Source of the DNA: Candidatus Caenarcanales bacterium
GTDB taxonomy: Bacteria; Cyanobacteriota; Vampirovibrionia; LMEP-6097
Direction: 5' to 3'
NCBI GenBank assembly: GCA_021299565.1
Contig: JAJTHA010000187.1
Span: 1 to 17,723, forward strand
DNA: 17,723 nt
The position numbers and the translations under genes are program-made. The stretch's first letter is position 1. Every line of letters begins with the position of its first letter. This document shows positions 5,683-12,747 of the stretch, in pieces. The notes under the pieces were generated by a model that searched no databases, was not told where the DNA came from, and saw only the letters and a list, made by a program, of their open reading frames with translations.

Positions 5683-6804
5683 ATGGGCATAGTTTATCCA
5701 CCAGAAAATCACGAAACTGATAGTAAAAGGATTTTTGTATTAGGCAATGCAGAATTTCGCTGCATTATCAATGGGCAAGACATCACACGCAATGAAAAAG
5801 GTAATTTCGCACATTTAGTTGATTTGAAACTTGGTGAAAATCTTTTGAACATAAGTGTAGATGGAGTTTTGTTTAATCGAAAAGTTACAGCAAAACCATC
5901 TACAGAATTGCATCCCGTGGCTTATGCCAAAACCTATGAAGCTTTTACAGACGAGAATTCCTCAAGTCAGAACTCAATACGTTCGATAATTGTTGATTTT
6001 GATAAAATTACAATCCCAGTTAATTCAGAACCAGATTTTACAGTTACTCAAGACAATGCAATGAGTTTTTGCATTGAATTTAAAGAAGCAGAGTTTAATC
6101 TCAATTGGATATATTTTGCCTCAAAGAAAAAACATATCAAGGTTCTATTAGATCAAAAAAATGTTTTGCGATTTGAATTGCCAATGCCGATAGCAAGATA
6201 TTTTACAACTTTTACTGGTTCAAGCTGGGAGATAGAATTAGAATATTTTGACAAACCATATATGGTCTGTATTGATCCTGGTCATGGTGGTAATGAGATT
6301 GGAGCCCTGTCGCCAAGAGGGATTATGGAAAAAGCTCTCAATCTTTCTTTGGCTAGAATTGTTTTAAAACACTTAGAAAGACCTGGTATCAAAGCCGTAC
6401 TTACAAGAGAAAGAGATGAAACATTACCTTTGGGAGCTAGAGTAGATATCGCGAAAAAACGACGTGCGGTTTTGTTTGTATCAATTCATCACAACGCTCT
6501 TCCTGATGGACGTGATCCCAATGAAGAAAGGGGTTTTTCTGTGCATTACTTCAACTCCGAAAGTAGCGACATCGCAAATTATTGTCATGAACAACTTAAG
6601 TCAGCTGATCTGATCCCGTCGGCTGGTATCTATAAGCAAAATTTGCATGTGCTTAGAGAGAACCAAGATAGACTTGCAATTTTGGTTGAGTCAGGATTTA
6701 TTATTCATCCAGATGAATCTGAGTTGATAGTAACTAAAGAATATCAAGAAAAGTTTGGGCATAAATTAGCGAACGCTATAGCTGAATTCCTAAAAAATCT
6801 TTAA
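5683..6804 (+). CDS. N-acetylmuramoyl-L-alanine amidase (Amidase_3), no visible signal peptide
   Basis: A 373-residue zinc amidase that should cleave the bond between N-acetylmuramic acid and L-Ala in peptidoglycan. The catalytic domain is residues 192-373: zinc ligands His201 (DPGHGG), Glu216 (GIMEKALNLSL) and His269 or His270 (SIHHNA), and the catalytic Glu336 (LVESGFI). Residues 10-75 look like a beta-rich Ig-like domain with the pattern found before amidases of this type (FVLGNAEFRCIINGQ... GNFAHLVDLKLGEN). Residues 100-190 are a further beta-rich segment like an AMIN-type wall-targeting region (moderate). No hydrophobic N-terminal segment precedes the Ig-like domain, and an in-frame TAA at 5674-5676 rules out a longer form, so export is unexplained. 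It lies between the two composite palindromes, in its own transcription unit. Confidence 0.88.
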   Translation: MGIVYPPENHETDSKRIFVLGNAEFRCIINGQDITRNEKGNFAHLVDLKLGENLLNISVDGVLFNRKVTAKPSTELHPVAYAKTYEAFTDENSSSQNSIRSIIVDFDKITIPVNSEPDFTVTQDNAMSFCIEFKEAEFNLNWIYFASKKKHIKVLLDQKNVLRFELPMPIARYFTTFTGSSWEIELEYFDKPYMVCIDPGHGGNEIGALSPRGIMEKALNLSLARIVLKHLERPGIKAVLTRERDETLPLGARVDIAKKRRAVLFVSIHHNALPDGRDPNEERGFSVHYFNSESSDIANYCHEQLKSADLIPSAGIYKQNLHVLRENQDRLAILVESGFIIHPDESELIVTKEYQEKFGHKLANAIAEFLKNL

Positions 6805-6929
6805 CTAGATTGTCATTAAATCGCTCATAGCTGTGTTATTCTCGTCCTCAAAAATCTCATTTACCATCAGTAAACTCCGATTTTTTCGGACTCGAATGCC
6901 TTGCTCTGAACGATTTCATAACAATCTAG
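6805..6929. repeat. Composite palindromic element, copy B
   Basis: Directly follows the amidase stop codon. The outer arms 6805-6823 (CTAGATTGTCATTAAATCG) and 6911-6929 (CGATTTCATAACAATCTAG) are complementary at 17 of 19 positions. The interior matches copy A over ATAGCTG-GTT, CTCG-CCTCAAAAATCTC (6841-6857), ATTTAC, AGTAAA, TCCGATTTTTTCGGACTCG (6876-6894) and TTGCTC. The outer arm sequences are unrelated to those of copy A, yet both are self-complementary. Confidence 0.8.
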
Positions 6930-6956
6930 AAAGCTGTAAAGTAATTGCATTTACTA

Positions 6957-6962
6957 TATAAT
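6957..6962 (+). promoter_or_regulatory. Consensus -10 box of nadB
   Basis: A perfect TATAAT placed 18 bases before the nadB ATG gives a predicted leader of about 12 bases and no Shine-Dalgarno. The -35 is poor. Confidence 0.5.
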
Positions 6963-6980
6963 CTAGGTTTATAGAGTTTC

Positions 6981-8570
6981 ATGGAAGCTAGAAAAAATAA
7001 ATTTGATACTTTGATAATAGGTTCAGGTATAGCAGGCCTTAATTTGGCGCGCAAATTAGCACAAGCAGGGCAAAAAGTTTTCCTTGCATCCAAAGAGGCT
7101 ATCACCGAAGGTGCTTCTAAATACGCACAAGGTGGAGTAGCTGTAGTAAGTCCTCTCAACCCTGAAGACAAGTTAGACGGGCATGTCCAAGATACATTGA
7201 GATCAGGCAAAGAATTATGCAATGAAGAAGTCGTTCGTGAAATTCTCTCACAAGGTTGGGCTAGAGTAGAAGAACTTAGAAAACTAGGAGTTCCTTTTGA
7301 CAAAGATTTTAATCTAGAAGGTTCACATGGTTATAAACGTATAATGCATGTCGGTGATGCTACTGGAAGAGCTATCATGAAGCCGCTTCTCGATAATGTT
7401 TCACGCAATCACAATGTGTTTATTTCGCAAGGCACAGAAGCAATGAGTTTAATTAGCGATGCTGCCAAAACAAAAGTTATTGGTGCTAGCTTTGTGGATA
7501 TTACAGGCGAGTCATTTGATATTTTTGCAAACAATATAGTTCTTGCTACCGGTGGGTTTGCCGCTCTCTATGAGGATTATACTTGCCCATCGATATTGAC
7601 TGGCGATGGTATAGCGCTTGCTTACGATGCTGGAGCTAAATTGGAAAACCTAGAGTTTGTTCAATTTCATCCAACTGTATATAAAGCTAAAAATGGTTTC
7701 AATTTTTTGATTTCTGAAGCTTTACGCGGTGCTGGAGCGATTTTGAGAAATTCCAAAGAAGAATTATTTGCTCATAAATATCATCCAGATGCAGAGCTAG
7801 CTACCAGAGATATTGTTAGTAGAGCAATTTTCTCTGAAATGAGATTGATGGAAGCGGAGCATGTTTATATCGATTCAAGACATTTAGGAAAAGATTTTTT
7901 GAGAAAAGATTTTCCAACTATTTATAACTATTGTCTTGCCGAAGGTTATGATTTGGCGCAAGATTTATTGCCAGTGAGACCAGCCGCGCATTATAGCGTT
8001 GGTGGCATCAAGACTGATCTAAAAGGACGCACCAATGTTAAATCACTCTATGCCGTTGGAGAATGTGCGTCTACTGGTCTGCATGGTGCTAATAGACTAG
8101 CTTCTAACTCATTGCTTGAATGCATTGTTATGGCTGAAAATTTAGCTAATGATATTCTCGAGCAAGAATCTCAAACAATGTCTACAGAGCAAGTGCATTA
8201 TTGTTCTGACTATCTCAATCCTATTCCCCAAAACTCAGAAGCAGAAATTTCTAAGTGGTACAAAGATGAACTGCAAGAAATCAGAACTTATATGAGTCGT
8301 TATGTCTCAGTTGAGAGACGCGAAAAAACTCTTTATGCGACGATGAAGTTTTTGGAAAATTTGTCTAATACAAAAGAAAGAACAGTAGCTTTGCTTTTGA
8401 CTAAATCTGCTTTAATGCGCAAAGAAAGTCGTGGAGGGCATTACAGAGTTGATAGCCCTAAAACGCAGCTTGGTTTTGCAAGGTCAACCATTCTTTCAAA
8501 AGAAAATATTTACAAAAAACGTGATCAAGAAAGTCAGACTCTTGAAGATAAACCGTCAGTAATAGTTTAA
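6981..8570 (+). CDS. nadB: L-aspartate oxidase
   Basis: A 529-residue flavoprotein of the succinate dehydrogenase/fumarate reductase flavoprotein family. It oxidises L-aspartate to iminoaspartate, the first step of de novo NAD synthesis; the product goes to quinolinate synthase (NadA), which is not in this window. Features seen: dinucleotide-binding GSGIAGL at 14-20; FAD-contacting GASKYAQGGVAVV at 44-56; ATGGFAALYEDYT near 189-201; substrate-pocket segments SEALRGAG (245-252), RDIVSRAI (276-283) and RPAAHYSVGG (333-342); and the C-terminal FAD signature GANRLASNSLLE (369-380). NadB is told from SdhA/FrdA by its soluble stand-alone context and the QGGVAVV / NRLASNSLLE style. Only one base separates its stop from the gltX ATG, so the two are surely cotranscribed. 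Confidence 0.94.
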   Translation: MEARKNKFDTLIIGSGIAGLNLARKLAQAGQKVFLASKEAITEGASKYAQGGVAVVSPLNPEDKLDGHVQDTLRSGKELCNEEVVREILSQGWARVEELRKLGVPFDKDFNLEGSHGYKRIMHVGDATGRAIMKPLLDNVSRNHNVFISQGTEAMSLISDAAKTKVIGASFVDITGESFDIFANNIVLATGGFAALYEDYTCPSILTGDGIALAYDAGAKLENLEFVQFHPTVYKAKNGFNFLISEALRGAGAILRNSKEELFAHKYHPDAELATRDIVSRAIFSEMRLMEAEHVYIDSRHLGKDFLRKDFPTIYNYCLAEGYDLAQDLLPVRPAAHYSVGGIKTDLKGRTNVKSLYAVGECASTGLHGANRLASNSLLECIVMAENLANDILEQESQTMSTEQVHYCSDYLNPIPQNSEAEISKWYKDELQEIRTYMSRYVSVERREKTLYATMKFLENLSNTKERTVALLLTKSALMRKESRGGHYRVDSPKTQLGFARSTILSKENIYKKRDQESQTLEDKPSVIV

Positions 8571-8571
8571 T

Positions 8572-10020
8572 ATGAGTTCCAAAATTGTAACGAGAATAGC
8601 TCCAAGCCCTACTGGTAATCTGCATTTGGGAACAGTAAGAACCGCACTTTATAATGTGTTATTAGCGAAAAAAGAAAACGGCAAGTTTTTGTTTAGGCTA
8701 GAAGATACGGATAGAGAAAGGTCTAAAGAAGAATTTACTCAAGAAATTGTTGAGGGTTTCAATTGGTTGGGTATCGATTGGGATATTCCTGATAATGTTA
8801 AGCACGATGAAAGTGGCATGGTTAGGCAATCTGAACGTAATGATATTCATAGTGCTTATGTACAAAAGCTTTTGGATTCTAAAAAAGCTTATAAATGCTT
8901 TGCTAGTCCGCAAGAACTGGAGGCAATGAGAGCTGCTCAAAAAGTAGCGAAATTACCAGAAGGCTACGATAATCGAGGCAGGAATTTAAGTGAGGATGAG
9001 TCTTTGCGTAAAGAGCAAGCCGGTGAAAAATTTGTTGTTAGATTGAATCTTGGTGAAGCGAGAGATATTAAATGGCATGATTTGGTAAGAGGCGAAATGA
9101 GCATCAACACCAAGGATCTTGGTGGAGATCCAGTAATTCAAAAATTTGATGGTCAAGTTTTATATAATTTTGCAGTTGTCATAGACGACTATGAAATGCA
9201 GGTCACACACGTGTTTCGCGGAGAGGATCATCTAAGCAACACGGCTAAGCAAATTGCTATTTATGAGGCTTTTGAATTTCCGGTTCCTAGCTTTGGGCAT
9301 TTGCCTTTGATATTTACTACTGACAAACAAAAACTATCTAAGCGTAAACACGGTGATATAGCTGGTGTTGAAAAATATAGACATGAAGGTTATTTGCCGG
9401 CAGCACTAGCGAATTATTTAGTGGCGACTAGCTATACTGCTCCAAAAGATACAACAGGAGAAGTTTATACACTTGAAGAAGCTATAAAACATTTTGATCC
9501 ACACGGTTTAAGCAAAAGTCCTGCTATTTATGATTTGCAAAAACTTAATTGGTACAATAGAGAATATATAGCGAAGCTCAGTCATGAACAGCTTTTGGGG
9601 TATTTGAAACCCTTTCTGAAATATGATCTCAGTAATTTTACGCCAGAAGATCAGAAATTATTGATAGACAATGTAAGAGGCAGTATCGATAAGTTCGCGG
9701 ATATTAATACGAATATTGCTTATTTATTTGAAGAGATTATTATTGATGATTCATTGAAGAAATTTTTAGTAGAAGGGCAAGTTGTTAATCAGGCTCTTTT
9801 AGCAGCAATAGAAAACAATGAAATTGACATGAACTCTCCAGTTGATATCAAAAACAAAATAAATCTTATTGGTGAAAGCTTGTCTTTAAAAGGCAAACAA
9901 TTGTTTTGGCCGATTAGAATTGCTGTTTCCTTTAGTTCTCATGGTCCTGATTTGGGAGCTGTGATTTATTTATTGGGTAGAGAAAAAACTATAGAACGTT
10001 TGAAAAATTTGCTAAAATAG
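8572..10020 (+). CDS. gltX: Glutamyl-tRNA synthetase
   Basis: A 482-residue class I aminoacyl-tRNA synthetase that charges tRNA-Glu. The HIGH motif appears as HLGT at 18-21 within RIAPSPTGNLHLGTVRTALYN, and the KMSKS loop as KLSKR at 254-258 (KLSKRKHGD), both usual GltX variants. RLEDTDRERSKEE and FRGEDHLSNT (conserved in the catalytic domain) are present, followed by the helical anticodon-binding domain from about residue 330. Length is normal. Whether it is discriminating, or also charges tRNA-Gln for later GatCAB amidation, cannot be told here. No Shine-Dalgarno is seen; the ATG follows the nadB stop as TAAT-ATG, so initiation is probably coupled. A TPP riboswitch starts almost at its stop codon. 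Confidence 0.96.
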   Translation: MSSKIVTRIAPSPTGNLHLGTVRTALYNVLLAKKENGKFLFRLEDTDRERSKEEFTQEIVEGFNWLGIDWDIPDNVKHDESGMVRQSERNDIHSAYVQKLLDSKKAYKCFASPQELEAMRAAQKVAKLPEGYDNRGRNLSEDESLRKEQAGEKFVVRLNLGEARDIKWHDLVRGEMSINTKDLGGDPVIQKFDGQVLYNFAVVIDDYEMQVTHVFRGEDHLSNTAKQIAIYEAFEFPVPSFGHLPLIFTTDKQKLSKRKHGDIAGVEKYRHEGYLPAALANYLVATSYTAPKDTTGEVYTLEEAIKHFDPHGLSKSPAIYDLQKLNWYNREYIAKLSHEQLLGYLKPFLKYDLSNFTPEDQKLLIDNVRGSIDKFADINTNIAYLFEEIIIDDSLKKFLVEGQVVNQALLAAIENNEIDMNSPVDIKNKINLIGESLSLKGKQLFWPIRIAVSFSSHGPDLGAVIYLLGREKTIERLKNLLK

Positions 10021-10030
10021 TTATTGTCGA

Positions 10031-10114
10031 ACAGGGGAGCTGTTGGAAAACAGCTGAGAAAGCAAAATTGCTAAACCCTTATAACCTGCTCTAGGTAATG
10101 CTAGCGAAGGGAGG
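10031..10114 (+). promoter_or_regulatory. TPP riboswitch (THI element)
   Basis: A complete thiamine pyrophosphate aptamer: GGGG (10034-10037); a stem AGCTGTT-GGAA-AACAGCT (10038-10055) running into the conserved CTGAGA (10054-10059); an accessory hairpin AGCAA/TTGCT (10061-10072); ACCCTT (10075-10080); AACCTG (10083-10088); CTAG-GTAATG-CTAG (10091-10104); and GCGAAGGGA (10104-10112). The 3' strand runs directly into the ribosome-binding site (GGGAGG, 10109-10114) six bases before the ATG at 10121. There is no separate expression platform or terminator, so TPP binding should block translation by burying the Shine-Dalgarno. Mechanism is inferred; aptamer identity is clear. Confidence 0.95.
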
Positions 10115-10120
10115 AATAAA

Positions 10121-10468
10121 ATGATTTCGTTATTTAATAATTTATTTGGTACTACTAGACAATCAAAGGAACAAGATCCTTTTAATAGTTTGAACGTTGT
10201 TGCTGATCTGGCGATCAATCCACATATCTCTGGATCGTCTGCAAATGCACTTAAGACTTGCAAAAATATTCTTGAACAAAGAGGACTAAATCCTCAACTG
10301 CATGCTTGTGGAACTAATATCGAAGGGACATTTGGTGAAGTTGTCGATGCGGTAAGAGCTTGTCATAAAGCACTTCATAAGCAGGGGATCAATAAAGTTT
10401 CTACGGATTTGCACTTGTCGACGAGAGTAGACAAAGAGCAAAGCTTGGAATCAAGAACGAGTATTTAG
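10121..10468 (+). CDS. Thiamine-binding family protein (MTH1187/YkoF type, formerly DUF77)
   Basis: A 115-residue protein whose core (residues 25-110) follows the MTH1187 family pattern: VVADLAINPHISGSSAN, ILEQRGLNPQLHACGTNIEGTFGEVVDAVRACHKAL, then GINKVSTDLHLSTRVDKEQSLE. Members are small ferredoxin-like alpha/beta proteins that form oligomers; several bind thiamine or its pyrimidine moiety, and their genes sit under TPP control. The TPP riboswitch immediately upstream independently supports a thiamine role. An N-terminal extension of about 24 residues (MISLFNNLFGTTRQSKEQDP) precedes the fold. The ATG at 10121 has a strong Shine-Dalgarno inside the riboswitch. No transporter or thi biosynthesis gene is adjacent, so it may buffer or deliver thiamine by itself. 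The downstream neighbour is convergent, 9 bases away. Confidence 0.85.
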   Translation: MISLFNNLFGTTRQSKEQDPFNSLNVVADLAINPHISGSSANALKTCKNILEQRGLNPQLHACGTNIEGTFGEVVDAVRACHKALHKQGINKVSTDLHLSTRVDKEQSLESRTSI

Positions 10469-10477
10469 ATCTTGGTT

Positions 10478-10981
10478 TTAAATATAAGCTTTTGGGTTAA
10501 TTTTGATGTAACTAACATTGCCATCATAAATTAAAACTTTAACGGATTGAAAAGCTCCAGATCTTTTGCCATTTTTGTAAACATATTCATAAGTCACTAA
10601 GCCCTTATCAAAAAAATGTCCTTGCACTCTTGGCATGTCCAATTGTTTTTTGTAAGCGCCTCTTTGTTTTAGATCGAACATTTTGATTGCCCAGTTTTTG
10701 CATTGCTCTCTATTGAGGCTTAGATTTGATTTGTCCGCGCTGATAAGATGCTCTGATCTGACTTGATTATTGTTGTAGTAAGCAATTAATTTGAGTCCAG
10801 GACCCGCGTTGTAACTTGCATATCCACTAAAGCCTTTTTTGGAAGGAAAAGGATTAAGTTCTATAGCCTCACCCCAATCTTTGGCATTTTGCTCGAAACT
10901 ATTATTGATTTTGGCTTTGACGCAAATGGTATTAGCAGTGCTTAGAGATATAAAAAGTAGAATGAGCGGCAAATATTGCAT
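10478..10981 (-). CDS. Small exported protein, unknown function
   Basis: A 167-residue protein with an N-terminal signal-like segment MQYLPLILLFISLSTANTICVKA; the hydrophobic core is clear but there is no positive charge before it. The mature part has Gly/Tyr/Asn-rich, probably beta-sheet stretches (SGYASYNAGPGLKLIAYYNN), an EQCKNWAIKMFDLKQRGAYKKQ helix, and a C-terminal beta region that ends KVLIYDGNVSYIKINPKAYI. I do not recognise a family. I chose ATG 10981, where the signal peptide begins, over an upstream GTG at 11026 that would run into the divergent histidine kinase. Only 21 bases separate the two start codons, so the promoters must overlap the coding ends. Co-regulation with the kinase is possible. 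Confidence 0.7.
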   Translation of the reverse strand: MQYLPLILLFISLSTANTICVKAKINNSFEQNAKDWGEAIELNPFPSKKGFSGYASYNAGPGLKLIAYYNNNQVRSEHLISADKSNLSLNREQCKNWAIKMFDLKQRGAYKKQLDMPRVQGHFFDKGLVTYEYVYKNGKRSGAFQSVKVLIYDGNVSYIKINPKAYI

Positions 10982-10983
10982 AA

Positions 10984-10989
10984 TATAAT
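10984..10989 (+). promoter_or_regulatory. Consensus -10 box of the histidine kinase gene
   Basis: A perfect TATAAT 14 bases before the ATG at 11003, predicting a leader of about 7 bases. The -35 would lie within the 5' end of the divergent exported-protein gene and is poor. Confidence 0.45.
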
Positions 10990-11002
10990 TATACCCTTTG
11001 TT

Positions 11003-12259
11003 ATGAGCACAAATCTTCAACCACAACCAATCGAAATCTCTTGGACTAATTTGCGAGCAATACTTGCTGAATTAGACCAAGCAAAAACTTTACAAGATTT
11101 AAAAAACAAACTCAAAGAAATTTTCCTGCAGAAATTTGCTTTTGAAGAATCTGAAATTTATATTTTAGAAAACCCTCAACATCCAAATGAAATCGATCAG
11201 ATTAGTGAATTGGCTGAAACTGTTTTTTTTAGTAAAAATGCCATTGAAGAAATTTTTCTAAGTAAACGACCATGCAGAATTTCAAAAAAAGAAGTGATAG
11301 TGCCTCTTGAGTTTGGAGCGAGGATAATTGGTCTTTTGCATTTCCGCAATAGTGTATTTTTTGTAGACGAACAAATTGAACTTTTGTGGTCATTTGCTGA
11401 TCTTTTCTCGCAAACCTTACATCAATTGATTTTCACTGATATTTCTGCTAAGGCCAATAAAGAAGAATTGGAGCAGATTTCGCACTCTATTTTTGCGAAT
11501 GTCAAAGGCTTTCTGGAAGCGGCTTTAGAGAGACTCAAGATTCTAGAAGAACAAAATCAACAATTGGTCAAAATCAACGAAACTAGAACTGAGCTGATTA
11601 ATAATGTCTCTCATGAATTACGTACTCCACTTGTTAGCATTATGGGTTTTAGTAAAATATTGCAAAGAAGAGAAATTACCAATGATCTTTTGCGCGAAGC
11701 TAGTGACCAGATACAATCAGCTGGAAGCCGTTTATCGAGAATGATTGACGATTTGATTCAGCTCAATAGGGCTAGTACTAAGGGATGGGATATCAATGTT
11801 GAGAAATTGGATATTGGTGAGATGACGAGATTTATTGTTGATTCCTTGGCGCCTCTTAATAAAGAACATCATTTTACATTTAGTTATCCAGAGGATTATC
11901 CGCTAATAGAAGGTGATAGAAAGCTTTTAAGACAAGTGATAGAAAATCTTTTACTGAATGCAATTAAGTACTCACCTGATGGTGGTGAAATCAATTGTTC
12001 TGTAAGTCTTGAAGCGGATTTGCTTAAATTTGCTGTCAAAGACAATGGTATTGGGATGACCAAAGAAGAGCAAGAAAGAATTTTTGATAGATTTTATAGA
12101 GCTAAAAATACTAGAACTGAAAATATTCCAGGATTGGGATTGGGTTTGAGTATTTGTAAGGATGTTGTTGAGGCTCTTGGCGGAAATATTTTCTGTGAGA
12201 GTAAGTTTAATGAAGGTTCAAAATTTACTATTATGATTAGGAGTGCTGATGGAAATTAA
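11003..12259 (+). CDS. Cytosolic GAF-type sensor histidine kinase, orphan
   Basis: A 418-residue soluble kinase. Residues 12-145 look like a GAF-type sensor domain (VIVPLEFGARIIGLLHFRN, FSQTLHQL). Residues 150-200 are a coiled-coil signalling helix. The dimerisation/phosphoacceptor domain carries the H box NVSHELRTPL with phosphoryl-accepting His204. The ATPase domain has the N box ENLLLNAIKYSP (Asn319), G1 DNGIGM (347-352), F box FDRFYR (361-366) and G2 GLGLGL (377-382). There is no membrane segment, so it senses a cytoplasmic signal. ATG 11003 is preferred to TTG 10976, which lies upstream of the -10 box. No response regulator is in the window; its last codons overlap a rhodanese gene, an unusual partner that may link sensing to sulfur or redox state (inference). 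Confidence 0.9.
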   Translation: MSTNLQPQPIEISWTNLRAILAELDQAKTLQDLKNKLKEIFLQKFAFEESEIYILENPQHPNEIDQISELAETVFFSKNAIEEIFLSKRPCRISKKEVIVPLEFGARIIGLLHFRNSVFFVDEQIELLWSFADLFSQTLHQLIFTDISAKANKEELEQISHSIFANVKGFLEAALERLKILEEQNQQLVKINETRTELINNVSHELRTPLVSIMGFSKILQRREITNDLLREASDQIQSAGSRLSRMIDDLIQLNRASTKGWDINVEKLDIGEMTRFIVDSLAPLNKEHHFTFSYPEDYPLIEGDRKLLRQVIENLLLNAIKYSPDGGEINCSVSLEADLLKFAVKDNGIGMTKEEQERIFDRFYRAKNTRTENIPGLGLGLSICKDVVEALGGNIFCESKFNEGSKFTIMIRSADGN

Positions 12260-12572
12260 AGAGCTTGATGTTTTTACGCTTAAAGAAATGATGGATTCTG
12301 GAAAAGATTTTCATTTAATTGATGTTAGAAATCCTGATGAATTTGAGTATTGTAATCTTAATGGGGTTTTGATACCTATGTCTCAGATCCCAGAGAGGAT
12401 AGCAGAGATACCCAGAGATAAGATGGTGATAGTTCAGTGTCACCATGGTGGGAGAAGCAGAAAAGTGGTGCAGTGGTTACAGGATGCGCATCAGTTTGAT
12501 AATTTATATAATTTGTTTGGTGGGATACACGCCTGGTCAATTGAAATCGACTCTAATGTGCCTATTTACTAA
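12249..12572 (+). CDS. Rhodanese-domain protein, single domain
   Basis: A 107-residue single rhodanese domain. It has FHLIDVRNPDEFEYCNLNG (residues 21-39, the CH2A-type motif), the active-site loop CHHGGRS (64-70) with nucleophile Cys64 that would carry a persulfide, and the C-terminal YNLFGGIHAWS motif. Single-domain rhodaneses move sulfane sulfur to acceptors; the six-residue loop after the Cys fits sulfurtransferases rather than Cdc25 phosphatases. I chose ATG 12249, served by AGGAG at 12239-12243 inside the kinase gene. Its first 11 bases overlap the kinase reading frame, implying translational coupling and matched expression. Two bases after its stop the inverted repeat of the RAYT element begins. 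Confidence 0.9.
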   Translation: MEIKELDVFTLKEMMDSGKDFHLIDVRNPDEFEYCNLNGVLIPMSQIPERIAEIPRDKMVIVQCHHGGRSRKVVQWLQDAHQFDNLYNLFGGIHAWSIEIDSNVPIY

Positions 12573-12574
12573 CC

Positions 12575-12596
12575 GGGGTCGGGTCTTAATTTAGCC
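12575..12596 (+). repeat. Left inverted repeat of the RAYT element
   Basis: Begins GGGGTCGGG and ends TTTAGCC. Its complement occurs at 13573-13594 with three differences. It starts 2 bases after the rhodanese stop. Confidence 0.85.
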
Positions 12597-12747
12597 TTTT
12601 TTTTCACATTTCTTTATTTTTCTCGTATCTCACTTGCAGTTTACCACAAATCTGATTTATCCTGTAACCCTTACGATATCTGCTTTTTATCCAAATCACC
12701 CAAGATTATCGTGTTTCTTCAATTCTTTTTTTTGATAGAACATAAGC

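Noticed and set aside
6926..7303. Minus-strand frame of 125 codons over the nadB 5' end
   Set aside because: Antisense to the FAD-binding region of nadB; low-complexity Ser/Leu/Ala composition from reverse-complemented codons.
10021..10263. Minus-strand frame across the TPP riboswitch and thiamine-binding gene
   Set aside because: The plus strand holds a clear aptamer and a recognisable protein; the antisense frame is a by-product.
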